Below are positions 8,705-16,818 of a stretch of DNA of 64,000 nucleotides, piece after piece. The notes under the pieces were generated by a model, which saw only the letters and a program-made list of their open reading frames with translations, searched no databases and was not told where the DNA came from. This stretch comes from G963666535 sp963666535 (GTDB taxonomy: Bacteria > Bacillota > Clostridia > Oscillospirales > Oscillospiraceae): NCBI GenBank assembly GCA_963666535.1, contig OY762913.1, positions 3,100,001-3,164,000 on the forward strand, in the 5' to 3' direction. Numbering within the stretch: position 1 is the stretch's first letter; every line of letters begins with the position of its first letter. The position numbers and the translations under genes were made by a program.

Positions 8705-8815
8705 TCAGCGTTCGCTGGCCAGCCAAACGGTTTCATCCTTAAAAATCAGATCATCCACATCCTCACGATTCGTCGTCTCGTCGCCGTACTCCTGGCCTGT
8801 TTTGTTCTCGTCCAT
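8705..8815 (-). CDS. 36-residue acidic small protein
   Basis: An ATG at 8815 follows GGAGGAGAAGACG, a strong ribosome site, and opens a 36-codon frame starting MDENKTGQEYGDETTNR and ending FKDETVWLASER. It is followed by a hairpin terminator. The good site and terminator support a real small gene. The segment FKDETVWL resembles the start of RhuM-type proteins (usually DETVWLTQ), but nothing else of that family follows. It may be a chance match, a remnant or an independent peptide. No function is assigned. Confidence 0.5.
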   Translation of the reverse strand: MDENKTGQEYGDETTNREDVDDLIFKDETVWLASER

Positions 8816-8959
8816 CGTCTTCTCCTCCGTTTCCTTGGCGCTGGGCAATCACATCTGCCCGTGCCGCCTCACATATCAGTATATGCGGTTTTCCATGGCA
8901 TATGTGCGCGAAAGGATACACAGATAGAAACATTTTTCTCAATACGGGCATACTTATAG

Positions 8960-8989
8960 TTGACATTCCCCATGCTTATTACATATAAT
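8960..8989 (+). promoter_or_regulatory. Consensus sigma-A promoter for serC-serA
   Basis: TTGACA at 8960-8965 and TATAAT at 8984-8989 are separated by 18 bases, about 50 bases before the serC start. This is one of the closest matches to consensus in the window, suggesting strong basal expression. Confidence 0.85.
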
Positions 8990-9042
8990 GACTTAATATA
9001 CCCTAATCAAGAAAACATCCAAAGAAAGGATTGGTCACACTC

Positions 9043-10128
9043 ATGGGTAACGATCGCATTTATAATTTTTCCGCGGGCCCTTCCATGCTGCCGCTGGAAG
9101 TGCTCACCCGTGCCGGATCAGAAATCACGAATTATCAAGGCTCCGGTATGTCTGTTATGGAGATGAGTCACCGATCTAAAGTCTTTGACAAAATTTTTCA
9201 AGACACCCGCAGCAAACTGCGCGCCCTCATGAACATCCCCGAGGATTACGACATTTTGTTTCTGCAGGGTGGCGCCTCTTCCCAATTTTCCATGGTGCCA
9301 CTGAATCTGATTGGGAAAACCGGTAAGGCCGACTACGCCGTTACCGGCAACTTTGCCAGCATTGCGTATCAAGAAGCGCAAAAATACGGCTCCGTCCGCG
9401 TGGCAGCCTCCTCTGCTGATCGGAACCACACCTATATTCCCGATCAGAGCCAGCTCTCCCTGGACCCCGAGGCCAGCTACTTCTACTATTGCGCCAATAA
9501 CACGATATATGGCACCGAATGGCAGTATGTACCTGAAACGGGAAGCGTGCCGCTGGTCTGCGATATGTCGTCTGATATTCTCTCCCGCCCCGTGGATGTG
9601 TCAAAATACGGGATCATTTTCGCCGGAGCGCAGAAAAATATGGCTCCCGCCGGGTTGACCGTTGTCATCATAAAAAAGGGATTGGCAGGTCACGAGCTGC
9701 CCATCACGCCCCTGATGATGAACTACCAAACACAGATCAGCAAAGACTCCATGTACAACACGCCGCCCTGCTGGTGTATTTATATGCTGGGCCTGGTATT
9801 GGATTGGGTGGAGGAACAGGGCGGTCTTACCGGTATGGAAACGCAAAAAAAGCACAAAGCCGAACTGCTTTACGCCGCCATTGATCGCTCCCGCCTATTC
9901 ACCGCACCCGCCGAAATCGGCTCTCGTTCCGATATGAATGTTGCCTTCCGTACCGGCAGCGAAGAGCTGGATGCCAAATTTGTAAAAGAATCCGTGGAAC
10001 GCGGCTTTACCAATTTGAAAGGTCATCGGCTGTCCGGCGGTATGCGCGCCTCGATCTACAACGCCGTGCCCACGGAAGGCGTAGAAGCGCTGTGTGACTT
10101 CATCCAGGCATTTGACAAGAACAATTAA
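9043..10128 (+). CDS. serC: Phosphoserine aminotransferase
   Basis: SerC is a PLP enzyme that makes O-phosphoserine from 3-phosphohydroxypyruvate and glutamate. The 361-residue protein begins IYNFSAGPSMLP, has the active-site motif FAGAQKNMAPAG with the Schiff-base lysine at K198, and ends with HRLSGGMRASIYNAVP, as in the family. I use the ATG at 9043 because the protein then begins at the conserved N-terminus. A TTG at 9031 abuts the AAAGAAAGGA site. The gene is directly upstream of serA; together they supply the first two steps of serine synthesis. Confidence 0.95.
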   Translation: MGNDRIYNFSAGPSMLPLEVLTRAGSEITNYQGSGMSVMEMSHRSKVFDKIFQDTRSKLRALMNIPEDYDILFLQGGASSQFSMVPLNLIGKTGKADYAVTGNFASIAYQEAQKYGSVRVAASSADRNHTYIPDQSQLSLDPEASYFYYCANNTIYGTEWQYVPETGSVPLVCDMSSDILSRPVDVSKYGIIFAGAQKNMAPAGLTVVIIKKGLAGHELPITPLMMNYQTQISKDSMYNTPPCWCIYMLGLVLDWVEEQGGLTGMETQKKHKAELLYAAIDRSRLFTAPAEIGSRSDMNVAFRTGSEELDAKFVKESVERGFTNLKGHRLSGGMRASIYNAVPTEGVEALCDFIQAFDKNN

Positions 10129-10155
10129 ACCATATGAATTACGAGGTATGAAACC

Positions 10156-11325
10156 ATGTATAAAGTGAAAACACTCAATCATATTTCCCCTGTCGCCCAA
10201 CAAGTTCTCACCACCGAAGACTATGAGATGGGCGACAACCTGGATTCGCCAGACGCCATTTTTGTCCGCGCCACCAACATGCAGGATTACACGTTCAACC
10301 CCGAGCTTACCTGCATCGCCCGCGCCGGGATCGGCGTGAATACCATCCCGCTGGAGCGATGCTCTGAAAACGGCATTGTGGTATTCAACTCCCCCGGTGC
10401 CAACGCAAACGGTGTGAAGGAGCTATTCGTGCTGGCTTTGGGCATGGCCTCCCGCGATGTGCTGGGCGGCATGCTGTGGACCTATAACTATGACGACCCC
10501 AACGTGCCTGTGGATGTGGCGATGGAATCGGTGAAAAAGCAGTTCGCCGGCCCTGAATACGCGGGCAAATCCCTGGGCGTGATCGGCATGGGCAACGTGG
10601 GCAGTTTGGTTGCCAACATTGCCACCAAGCTGAATATGGAGGTCTATGGCTACGACCCTTACCTGTCTGTGGATGCCGCGTGGAAAATTTCCCGTTCGGT
10701 TCAGCGGGTGAAGGATGTGGATTATCTCTACCGCCACTGCGACTACATCACCATCCACACCCCCCTCACCAGCGAAACCCGCGATATGCTCAACGCTGAC
10801 AGCATCGGCAAAATGAAGGACGGCGTTCGCATTATCAACTATGCCCGGGGCGAAGTGATAAACGAGGACGATATCCTGGCCGCCGTGGAAAGCGGCAAGG
10901 TCGCCCGCTACGTCACCGACTTCCCCACCCCCCGTAATGTCAAGGTGAAAAACGTGATCCTAACCCCCCACTTGGGTGGCACCACCATTGAGAGTGAGGC
11001 GAACTGCGCGATCATGGCAGCGCAGGAGATGGACGACTATCTCCGAAACGGAAATATCCGCAACTCGGTGAACATGCCCTCTCTGGTCATGGAGCGCACC
11101 GGCGAGGTCCGCATCTGCATCATTCACCGCAATCTGCCCGGTATGCTGACCACCATCATGCCCATTTTTGCCAAGGATAACGTCAACATTGAAAACATGA
11201 CCAACAAATCCAGCGGTTCTTACGCTTACTCCGTGTTTGATGTCAACCACGCCATCCCCGACAGTGTGGTTAACGAGCTTTACGCGGTAGCGGGCGTGCT
11301 TCGCGTCCGCGTTCTTGGGAAGTAA
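10156..11325 (+). CDS. serA: D-3-phosphoglycerate dehydrogenase
   Basis: This NAD-dependent enzyme oxidises 3-phosphoglycerate, the first step of serine synthesis. The 389-residue protein contains the nucleotide fold motif VIGMGNVGSLVA (about residues 140-151), the substrate-binding arginine in IINYARGEVI, and the catalytic histidine in LTPHLGGTT. A C-terminal ACT domain (about 315-389, RICIIHRNLPGMLTTIMPIF) is the likely serine-feedback site. It is the short form without the extra intervening domain. It follows serC by 27 bases in the same transcript. Confidence 0.94.
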   Translation: MYKVKTLNHISPVAQQVLTTEDYEMGDNLDSPDAIFVRATNMQDYTFNPELTCIARAGIGVNTIPLERCSENGIVVFNSPGANANGVKELFVLALGMASRDVLGGMLWTYNYDDPNVPVDVAMESVKKQFAGPEYAGKSLGVIGMGNVGSLVANIATKLNMEVYGYDPYLSVDAAWKISRSVQRVKDVDYLYRHCDYITIHTPLTSETRDMLNADSIGKMKDGVRIINYARGEVINEDDILAAVESGKVARYVTDFPTPRNVKVKNVILTPHLGGTTIESEANCAIMAAQEMDDYLRNGNIRNSVNMPSLVMERTGEVRICIIHRNLPGMLTTIMPIFAKDNVNIENMTNKSSGSYAYSVFDVNHAIPDSVVNELYAVAGVLRVRVLGK

Positions 11326-11342
11326 GGTCAAGGATTCACTTT

Positions 11343-11372
11343 ACGGGAGCCGCGCAGCTGCGCGGCTCCCGT
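11343..11372 (+). terminator. Terminator after serA
   Basis: The 30-base stretch is a perfect palindrome built from ACGGGAGCCGCGCAG and its complement, followed by TTTCTT. It lies 18 bases after the serA stop. Confidence 0.75.
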
Positions 11373-11437
11373 TTCTTGACTTTCCTCCCCCCCGCGCATA
11401 CAATGAACACGCACAAAACAGCTTAGGAGGTAGCTCC

Positions 11438-12595
11438 ATGCTACATTATTTAGATAACGCCGCCACAACGCCCGTACGACCGGAAGCCCTTCGGGCCGCC
11501 ATGGAGATGATGGAGAACGAGTACGGTAACCCCTCGTCTCTGTACGCCCTCGGCACGCAGGCCGCAGCCCGGCTGCATGCCGACCGAACCGACCTTGCCC
11601 GCGCACTTGGCTGTGCCCCCAACGAGCTTTTCTTCACCTCCGGGGGGACCGAAAGCAACAACTGGGCCTTCCAGGCCACCGCAGAATACCAGAAGCGTAA
11701 GGGCAAGCATATCATCTCCACCGCCATTGAACACGCCGCCGTGCTGGAACCGGCGCGCCGCCTCACCGAGCAGGGATATGAGATTTCCTACCTCAAGCCC
11801 GATAAAACCGGGCATGTCTCCATCGACGAGCTGCGCTCGCTCCTGCGCGCTGACACCGTGCTGGTGTCCATCATGCTGGTGAACAACGAATTGGGTACCC
11901 TGCAACCGGTAGCCGAGGCGGCCAGTGCGATCCGGGCATCCGACTCCCCCGCCCTGCTCCACTGTGACGCAGTACAGGGCTTTTTAAAAGCTGACTTCAC
12001 ACCCGCGGCACTGGGGGTTGACCTGCTGTCACTTTCCGGCCACAAAATCGGCGCCCCCAAGGGGATCGGCGCATTATACATGTCCCCCAAACTGGTTCCG
12101 GCCGCCGGGCCTCGACTCAAGCCCTTGCTGAGCGGCGGGGGGCAAGAGGGCGGCCTGCGCTCCGGCACCGAACCCACGTCCCTGATCGCGGCCTTTGCGG
12201 CGGCCGCCAAAGCCGGATCCGCCACCCGGGACATTGACATTGCTCACATGAACAAGCTGAAGGCTTACGCGGCCGAAAAGCTCACCGCGGCCATTCCCGG
12301 CCTGGAGCTGCTCGCTTCCAGCGACGCGCCCCATATTCTCCCCATCACCATGCCCGGCTATAAGAGCGAGGTGCTGGTTCGCTTTTTAAGCGACGCCGGA
12401 ATCTACGTTTCCTCCGGCTCCGCCTGTCACAAAGGCACACCCAGCCATGTTTATCGCACACTGGGCCTCCCCAAGCCAAAGCTGGACGGCGCGCTGCGCA
12501 TCTCCTTCTCTCCCGCCACGACCACCGGAGATATTGACGCACTGACACTGGGACTGCGTGCCGCCCAGGCGCAGCTGCTGACCGCTCTTTCCTGA
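11438..12595 (+). CDS. Cysteine desulfurase (NifS/IscS family)
   Basis: This PLP enzyme removes sulfur from cysteine as a protein persulfide for iron-sulfur clusters or thio-modification. The 385-residue protein begins YLDNAATTPVRPEA, has the PLP lysine in SLSGHKIGAPKG (K203) and the catalytic cysteine in SSGSACHKG (C330). An AGGAGGTAGCTCC site fixes the ATG at 11438. No iscU, iscR or thiI is adjacent; the neighbours are serA upstream and a MATE exporter downstream, so its sulfur acceptor is not indicated by context. It could be the general housekeeping enzyme. Confidence 0.92.
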   Translation: MLHYLDNAATTPVRPEALRAAMEMMENEYGNPSSLYALGTQAAARLHADRTDLARALGCAPNELFFTSGGTESNNWAFQATAEYQKRKGKHIISTAIEHAAVLEPARRLTEQGYEISYLKPDKTGHVSIDELRSLLRADTVLVSIMLVNNELGTLQPVAEAASAIRASDSPALLHCDAVQGFLKADFTPAALGVDLLSLSGHKIGAPKGIGALYMSPKLVPAAGPRLKPLLSGGGQEGGLRSGTEPTSLIAAFAAAAKAGSATRDIDIAHMNKLKAYAAEKLTAAIPGLELLASSDAPHILPITMPGYKSEVLVRFLSDAGIYVSSGSACHKGTPSHVYRTLGLPKPKLDGALRISFSPATTTGDIDALTLGLRAAQAQLLTALS

Positions 12596-12634
12596 CGGCG
12601 CCAGAGGCATAATCTGATTTAAGAGGTAATTACT

Positions 12635-14038
12635 TTGTTTTCCTATCTAAAGCGCGGCCCCGGCTTTTATCAGGAAGTCGTCTTGCTGGCCGTCCCAATC
12701 GTTCTGCAATATCTGGTTACCAACGCGCTGAGTCTTGTGGACACCTTTATGGTGGGCGTGCTGGGAGAATCGCCCATGGCAGCCGTCACGTTGGCAAACA
12801 TTCCATGCTATGTGCTTCTTATGGTCATTTTCGGGATTCAAAGCGGATCTGCAGTGCTCATTAGCCAGCACTGGGGAAAATCCGACCCGGACAGCATCAA
12901 CCGCATCATTGGAATCGGTTTGTATCTGGCAGGGGGCATCACGCTTTTCTTCTCGCTGCTCCTCTACTTTTTCCCCGTCCCCTTTCTAAGCCTGTTTTCG
13001 AATAATGAGGCACTGGTCCTGCAAGCTGCCAGCTACGGAAAAATTGTTGGCTTTTCCTATTTCTTCAACAGCCTGACCGAGGTCTACCTTGGAGCCCACC
13101 GCAGTATGGGAAATCCTCGTCTGGGCATGATCATCCTTGCTCTGTCCATGATGGTAAACACGTTTCTCAACTGGGTGCTGATCTTTGGCCATCTGGGCGC
13201 ACCTGCGCTGGGGATCGCCGGGGCGGCACTGGCCACGCTGCTGTCCCGAATCCTGGAATTTGTCATTACCGTCAGCTATGCCGCCACCGACCGCCGATTC
13301 CGCCTTCGTCCCGCTCTGTTGCTGCGCCCCGGTCAGGCTATGCTCGCAAAATTCATCCGCTATGGCACGCCGGTCGTGGCGAACGAGACGCTGTGGGGAC
13401 TTGGAACCACCCTTTACCCCACCATTATGGGTCACATGACAGACAACACCCAGATTCTGGCTGCCTTTACTCTGGCCGGCAATCTGGAAAAAGTCTGCAT
13501 CGTTGCAATTTTTGGCGTGGCTGGCACCACGGCCATTCTGGTGGGGAAGGAAATCGGCGCGGGACGGTCTGACCGGGTCTATGAGCTGGGCCTGACCATG
13601 GACACGCTGGCTCTTTTTTCCGGCATCCTGGTCGGCGGCGTGATGCTGCTGCTCACCCACTTCGTATTTGCCCCCTATCTCTTTCCCATGTTTGGCCTGT
13701 CGGAGAAGGCAAGTTCCATCACTTTAATGATGCTTACGGTAATCTTTACCGCACTGCCCATCCACGCTTTTAACACCACCAACATTGTTGGCGTTCTGCG
13801 GGGCGGCGGGGACGTGCGCATGGCTTCCCTGATTGATCTCTTCCCGCTGTGGCTGGTTTCGCTGCCCGTCACCGCCCTGTTTGGTTTGATGTTTCAGCTG
13901 GATATTTTTTGGGTTTATCTTGCCACGATGCTGGAGCAGGTAATCAAATTTTTTGCGGGGGTGCACCGTCTCCGCTCCGGTCTATGGATTCATGACCTGA
14001 CCCAGTTCAGCTATCAGAAGAAGGAGGAACTTTCATGA
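12635..14038 (+). CDS. MATE family efflux transporter
   Basis: The 467-residue membrane protein has about twelve hydrophobic segments in two related halves, beginning FYQEVVLLAVPIVLQYLVTN and including the MATE-typical LSLVDTFMVGVLGESPMAAV near residues 30-49 and IFGVAGTTAILVGKEIGAG in the second half. Such proteins export cationic drugs or metabolites using Na+ or H+ gradients; the substrate is unknown. It starts at a TTG behind AAGAGGT. Its stop overlaps the next start by four bases, implying translational coupling to the metallo-beta-lactamase-fold protein. Confidence 0.92.
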   Translation: MFSYLKRGPGFYQEVVLLAVPIVLQYLVTNALSLVDTFMVGVLGESPMAAVTLANIPCYVLLMVIFGIQSGSAVLISQHWGKSDPDSINRIIGIGLYLAGGITLFFSLLLYFFPVPFLSLFSNNEALVLQAASYGKIVGFSYFFNSLTEVYLGAHRSMGNPRLGMIILALSMMVNTFLNWVLIFGHLGAPALGIAGAALATLLSRILEFVITVSYAATDRRFRLRPALLLRPGQAMLAKFIRYGTPVVANETLWGLGTTLYPTIMGHMTDNTQILAAFTLAGNLEKVCIVAIFGVAGTTAILVGKEIGAGRSDRVYELGLTMDTLALFSGILVGGVMLLLTHFVFAPYLFPMFGLSEKASSITLMMLTVIFTALPIHAFNTTNIVGVLRGGGDVRMASLIDLFPLWLVSLPVTALFGLMFQLDIFWVYLATMLEQVIKFFAGVHRLRSGLWIHDLTQFSYQKKEELS

Positions 14039-14874
14039 AGATTACGGTTTTGATTGAAAATAAGACGGAGCGTGACGACCTTACCGCCGAGCACGGCCTA
14101 TCCTTCCACATTGCATACAACGGGGCTTCTTATCTGCTGGACGCAGGCTCCTCCGGTGCCTTTGCGGACAACGCCAAGGTGCTGGGCGTGGATCTCTCTG
14201 CCGTGGATACTGCCGTACTCTCCCATGGTCACTACGACCACGCAGACGGTCTGCGCCGGTTCTTCGCGGAAAACAATTCAGCAAAGCTCCACTTGATGAA
14301 AACCGCCTCAGACGGCTATTTTTCTCTGAAAAATAACAACTATCATTTTGTCGGTATCCACCAGGACCTCTGCACAGCCTACGGCGACCGCTTCGTCCCT
14401 GTCACCGGTATCACCGAACTGGCCCCCGGCGTCACCTTGGTGCCGGACACGATGTCAAGCGGCCCCTTTGCCAGCCGGGAAACGCATCTTTTCCGCAAGG
14501 TTTCGGAAGACAATTTCGTTCCCGATGATTTTTCCCACGAGCAAAGCCTTGTCTTTGAAACCCCCAACGGCCTTGTGGTATTCAACTCGTGCAGTCACAG
14601 CGGAATTGTGAATATCGTTCGCGGCGTCTTGAACGCCTTCCCCGGCAACCGAGTCTGTGCGGTTGTGGGCGGCTTTCATATGATGAGCCCCGGCCAGAAT
14701 GCCATGAACTGCACGGAAGATTATGTCCGCGCCGTGGGCGACATGCTTGCGGATATGGGCGTCAAGACAATTTACACCGGTCACTGCACCGGCGACGCGG
14801 CGTTCTCCTATCTCCGCGCCCACCTGGGCGATCGGGTGCGATATCTATACACCGGAGAAACAATCGAACTATGA
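14035..14874 (+). CDS. Metallo-beta-lactamase-fold hydrolase
   Basis: The 279-residue protein has the metal motif LSHGHYDHADG (H64, H66, D68, H69), further metal ligands in NSCSHSGIVNI and a late TGHCTGDA. This set is typical of the subgroup annotated as 7,8-dihydropterin-6-methyl-4-(ribofuranosyl)aminobenzene-phosphate synthase-like, but that activity should not be assumed for bacterial members. The ATG overlaps the MATE stop (ATGA), and a strong terminator follows, so the two genes form one transcript, perhaps for modification and export of the same compound. Confidence 0.85.
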   Translation: MKITVLIENKTERDDLTAEHGLSFHIAYNGASYLLDAGSSGAFADNAKVLGVDLSAVDTAVLSHGHYDHADGLRRFFAENNSAKLHLMKTASDGYFSLKNNNYHFVGIHQDLCTAYGDRFVPVTGITELAPGVTLVPDTMSSGPFASRETHLFRKVSEDNFVPDDFSHEQSLVFETPNGLVVFNSCSHSGIVNIVRGVLNAFPGNRVCAVVGGFHMMSPGQNAMNCTEDYVRAVGDMLADMGVKTIYTGHCTGDAAFSYLRAHLGDRVRYLYTGETIEL

Positions 14875-14892
14875 CCCCTTGTTTTTCGTTGC

Positions 14893-14930
14893 AAGGGGGA
14901 GGTTTGCTGATGCAAATCTCCCCCTTTTTT
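14893..14930 (+). terminator. Terminator after the MATE/MBL operon
   Basis: AAGGGGGAGGTTTGC and its complement flank TGAT (15-bp stem with one mismatch), followed by a T-run. Confidence 0.9.
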
Positions 14931-14959
14931 CTTGTCCGTACTTTTTTAAAGCCAAACTA

Positions 14960-14988
14960 TTGACAATCCATGGGGATAGTGGTAAATT
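14960..14988 (+). promoter_or_regulatory. Heat-shock operon promoter
   Basis: TTGACA at 14960 and TAAATT at 14983 are separated by 17 bases. The CIRCE operator begins five bases after the -10 and so covers the transcription start. Confidence 0.85.
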
Positions 14989-14992
14989 AGCG

Positions 14993-15019
14993 TTAGCACT
15001 CATAAAGAGCGAGTGCTAA
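14993..15019 (+). promoter_or_regulatory. CIRCE operator (HrcA binding site)
   Basis: TTAGCACTC, nine bases, then GAGTGCTAA is an exact match to the CIRCE consensus. It lies just before hrcA, so HrcA represses its own operon until heat shock. Confidence 0.98.
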
Positions 15020-15073
15020 ATTTGCATTGATTCCCCTCTATGCGGGTATATTGCAAATAATGGAGGTGATCTG

Positions 15074-16147
15074 ATGGAATTGACTGACCGGAAAAAGCAG
15101 CTCCTCCGCGCCATTGTAGAGGAATATATCATCACCGCCGAACCGGTAGGTTCTAAATCCATTGCGCAGTCCGCCGGTATGGACATCTCCTCTGCTACCA
15201 TCCGCAATGAAATGGCTGACCTGGAGGAGATGGGCTATTTGGAAAAGCCGCATACCTCCGCCGGTCGCATCCCTTCCCCCAAGGGCTACCGTCTTTATGT
15301 CAACGAATTGATGGAAGAGCAGCGTCTGTCTATGGAGGAAACCCGCCAGATCAACGATGTCCTTCAGCACAAAATGAAGCAGCTGGATAAGATCATTGAC
15401 GAAGCCGGTAAAATAGTCTCCAGACTAACCAACTACCCCGCCTTTGCCCTTTCCGCGGGAACACAGCGCATGACCATTCGGCGTTTTGACCTGATTCTGA
15501 TTGATGACCATTCTTTTATCGCCGTGGTCATGACAGATACCAATGCGGTAAAGAATAAACTCATCCATCTGCCTGCAGAGCTATCCCAGTCCCAGTTGCA
15601 GCTTTTGACCACACTGCTCAACACTTCCTTCACTGGGAAAACGCTGGAAGAGCTGACGCCGGAACTGATGCGTATGGCGGATCATGCGGCAGGCAACACT
15701 TACGGGCTTGTTTCTCTGGTGGTCTCCTTCGCCATGGAGATCCTGGATGAATCGGAACGCCAGTCCGTCCACACCAGCGGCGTTGGGCATTTGTTGGAGC
15801 ACCCCGAATATCAGGACGTGAACAAAGCCCAAAAGTTATTGAGCTATCTGTCCGACGACCCGAATCTTGACGGGTTCCCCGGTCTGACTCTGTCAGGAGA
15901 TGAGAACACAAAAATCCTCATCGGCCCTGAAAATGTGGCTGACGAACTGAAGGATACCAGCGTCGTACTGGCAAGCTATGATATCGGCGATGGGATGCGC
16001 GGCGTCATCGGCGTAGTAGGCCCTACCCGCATGGATTACGCCAAAGTCGCCGCCAAGCTCTCCTGTGTGGCAGATAGCTTGAGCCAGCTGTTTGGGCAGA
16101 ACGGACTGCCACCGTGCAAAGACGAACCAGAGCAACCCCATCCTTAG
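15074..16147 (+). CDS. hrcA: Heat-inducible transcription repressor HrcA
   Basis: HrcA dimerises, binds CIRCE and represses class I heat-shock genes; GroEL helps keep it folded. The 357-residue protein has the N-terminal winged helix (about residues 1-85, including SAATIRNEMADLEEMGYLEK and PHTSAGRIPSPKGYRLYV) followed by the GAF-like and dimerisation domains. The ATG at 15074 follows a GGAGGTGATCTG site. It is the first gene of hrcA-grpE-dnaK-dnaJ, directly behind the CIRCE. Confidence 0.97.
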   Translation: MELTDRKKQLLRAIVEEYIITAEPVGSKSIAQSAGMDISSATIRNEMADLEEMGYLEKPHTSAGRIPSPKGYRLYVNELMEEQRLSMEETRQINDVLQHKMKQLDKIIDEAGKIVSRLTNYPAFALSAGTQRMTIRRFDLILIDDHSFIAVVMTDTNAVKNKLIHLPAELSQSQLQLLTTLLNTSFTGKTLEELTPELMRMADHAAGNTYGLVSLVVSFAMEILDESERQSVHTSGVGHLLEHPEYQDVNKAQKLLSYLSDDPNLDGFPGLTLSGDENTKILIGPENVADELKDTSVVLASYDIGDGMRGVIGVVGPTRMDYAKVAAKLSCVADSLSQLFGQNGLPPCKDEPEQPHP

Positions 16148-16159
16148 GAGGTTTCATAC

Positions 16160-16738
16160 ATGAGTGAAAAGAAAAAAGCAAAACAAGCCGAGCCGGAAAC
16201 GAATCCGGACGCCATTCCCGATTCCGCTGTAGCAGAAGAAGAAACGGTGTCGGACATCCCTCAGGCGATTCCTGAGGCAGAGGTTATCGACCCCCTGCAG
16301 GCAGAACTGGAAGTACTCAAAAACAAGGTGGCTGAGCAAGAAGAGAAGTATCTGCGGCTCGCCGCCGAATATGACAACTTCCGCAAGCGCAGCCAGAAAG
16401 AAAAGGAAACCGCATGGACAGATGCCAAAGCGGATACTGCCGCCGCATTTCTCCCTGTTTACGATAACCTGCAGCGTGCGCTGAAGCAGGAAACGGCGGA
16501 CGAGGCTTACGCCAAGGGCGTGGAAATGACCATGACCCAGCTGCAGGAGATCCTGAAACAGCTATCTGTGGAAGCCATTGAAGCCGAAGGGCAGCCCTTC
16601 GACCCCTCCCTGCACAATGCGGTGATGCACATCGATGACGAGTCTTTTGGCGAAAACACGGTGGCTGAAGTGTTTCAGCAGGGCTTTCAATGCAGTGGTA
16701 AAGTCATCCGCTTTGCCATGGTAAAGGTCGCAAATTAG
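16160..16738 (+). CDS. grpE: Nucleotide exchange factor GrpE
   Basis: GrpE releases ADP from DnaK. The 192-residue protein has an acidic, disordered N-terminus, a long coiled coil (about residues 45-100, with YLRLAAEYDNFRKRSQKEKE) and the C-terminal beta domain including VLQQGF-like EVFQQGFQCSGKVIRFAMVK. It begins 12 bases after hrcA behind TTAGGAGG. Length and order are normal. Confidence 0.96.
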   Translation: MSEKKKAKQAEPETNPDAIPDSAVAEEETVSDIPQAIPEAEVIDPLQAELEVLKNKVAEQEEKYLRLAAEYDNFRKRSQKEKETAWTDAKADTAAAFLPVYDNLQRALKQETADEAYAKGVEMTMTQLQEILKQLSVEAIEAEGQPFDPSLHNAVMHIDDESFGENTVAEVFQQGFQCSGKVIRFAMVKVAN

Positions 16739-16818
16739 CACCTGGAGCCATCACCCCGTAACACAACGGGCCAAATCAATTAACAAACAATCAACTTACT
16801 ATATTGGAGGAATTCATC

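Noticed and set aside
7670..8959. 429-codon plus-strand frame opposite prfB and the small ORF
   Set aside because: Shadow of prfB codon bias; no ribosome site, and the encoded sequence has no recognisable fold.
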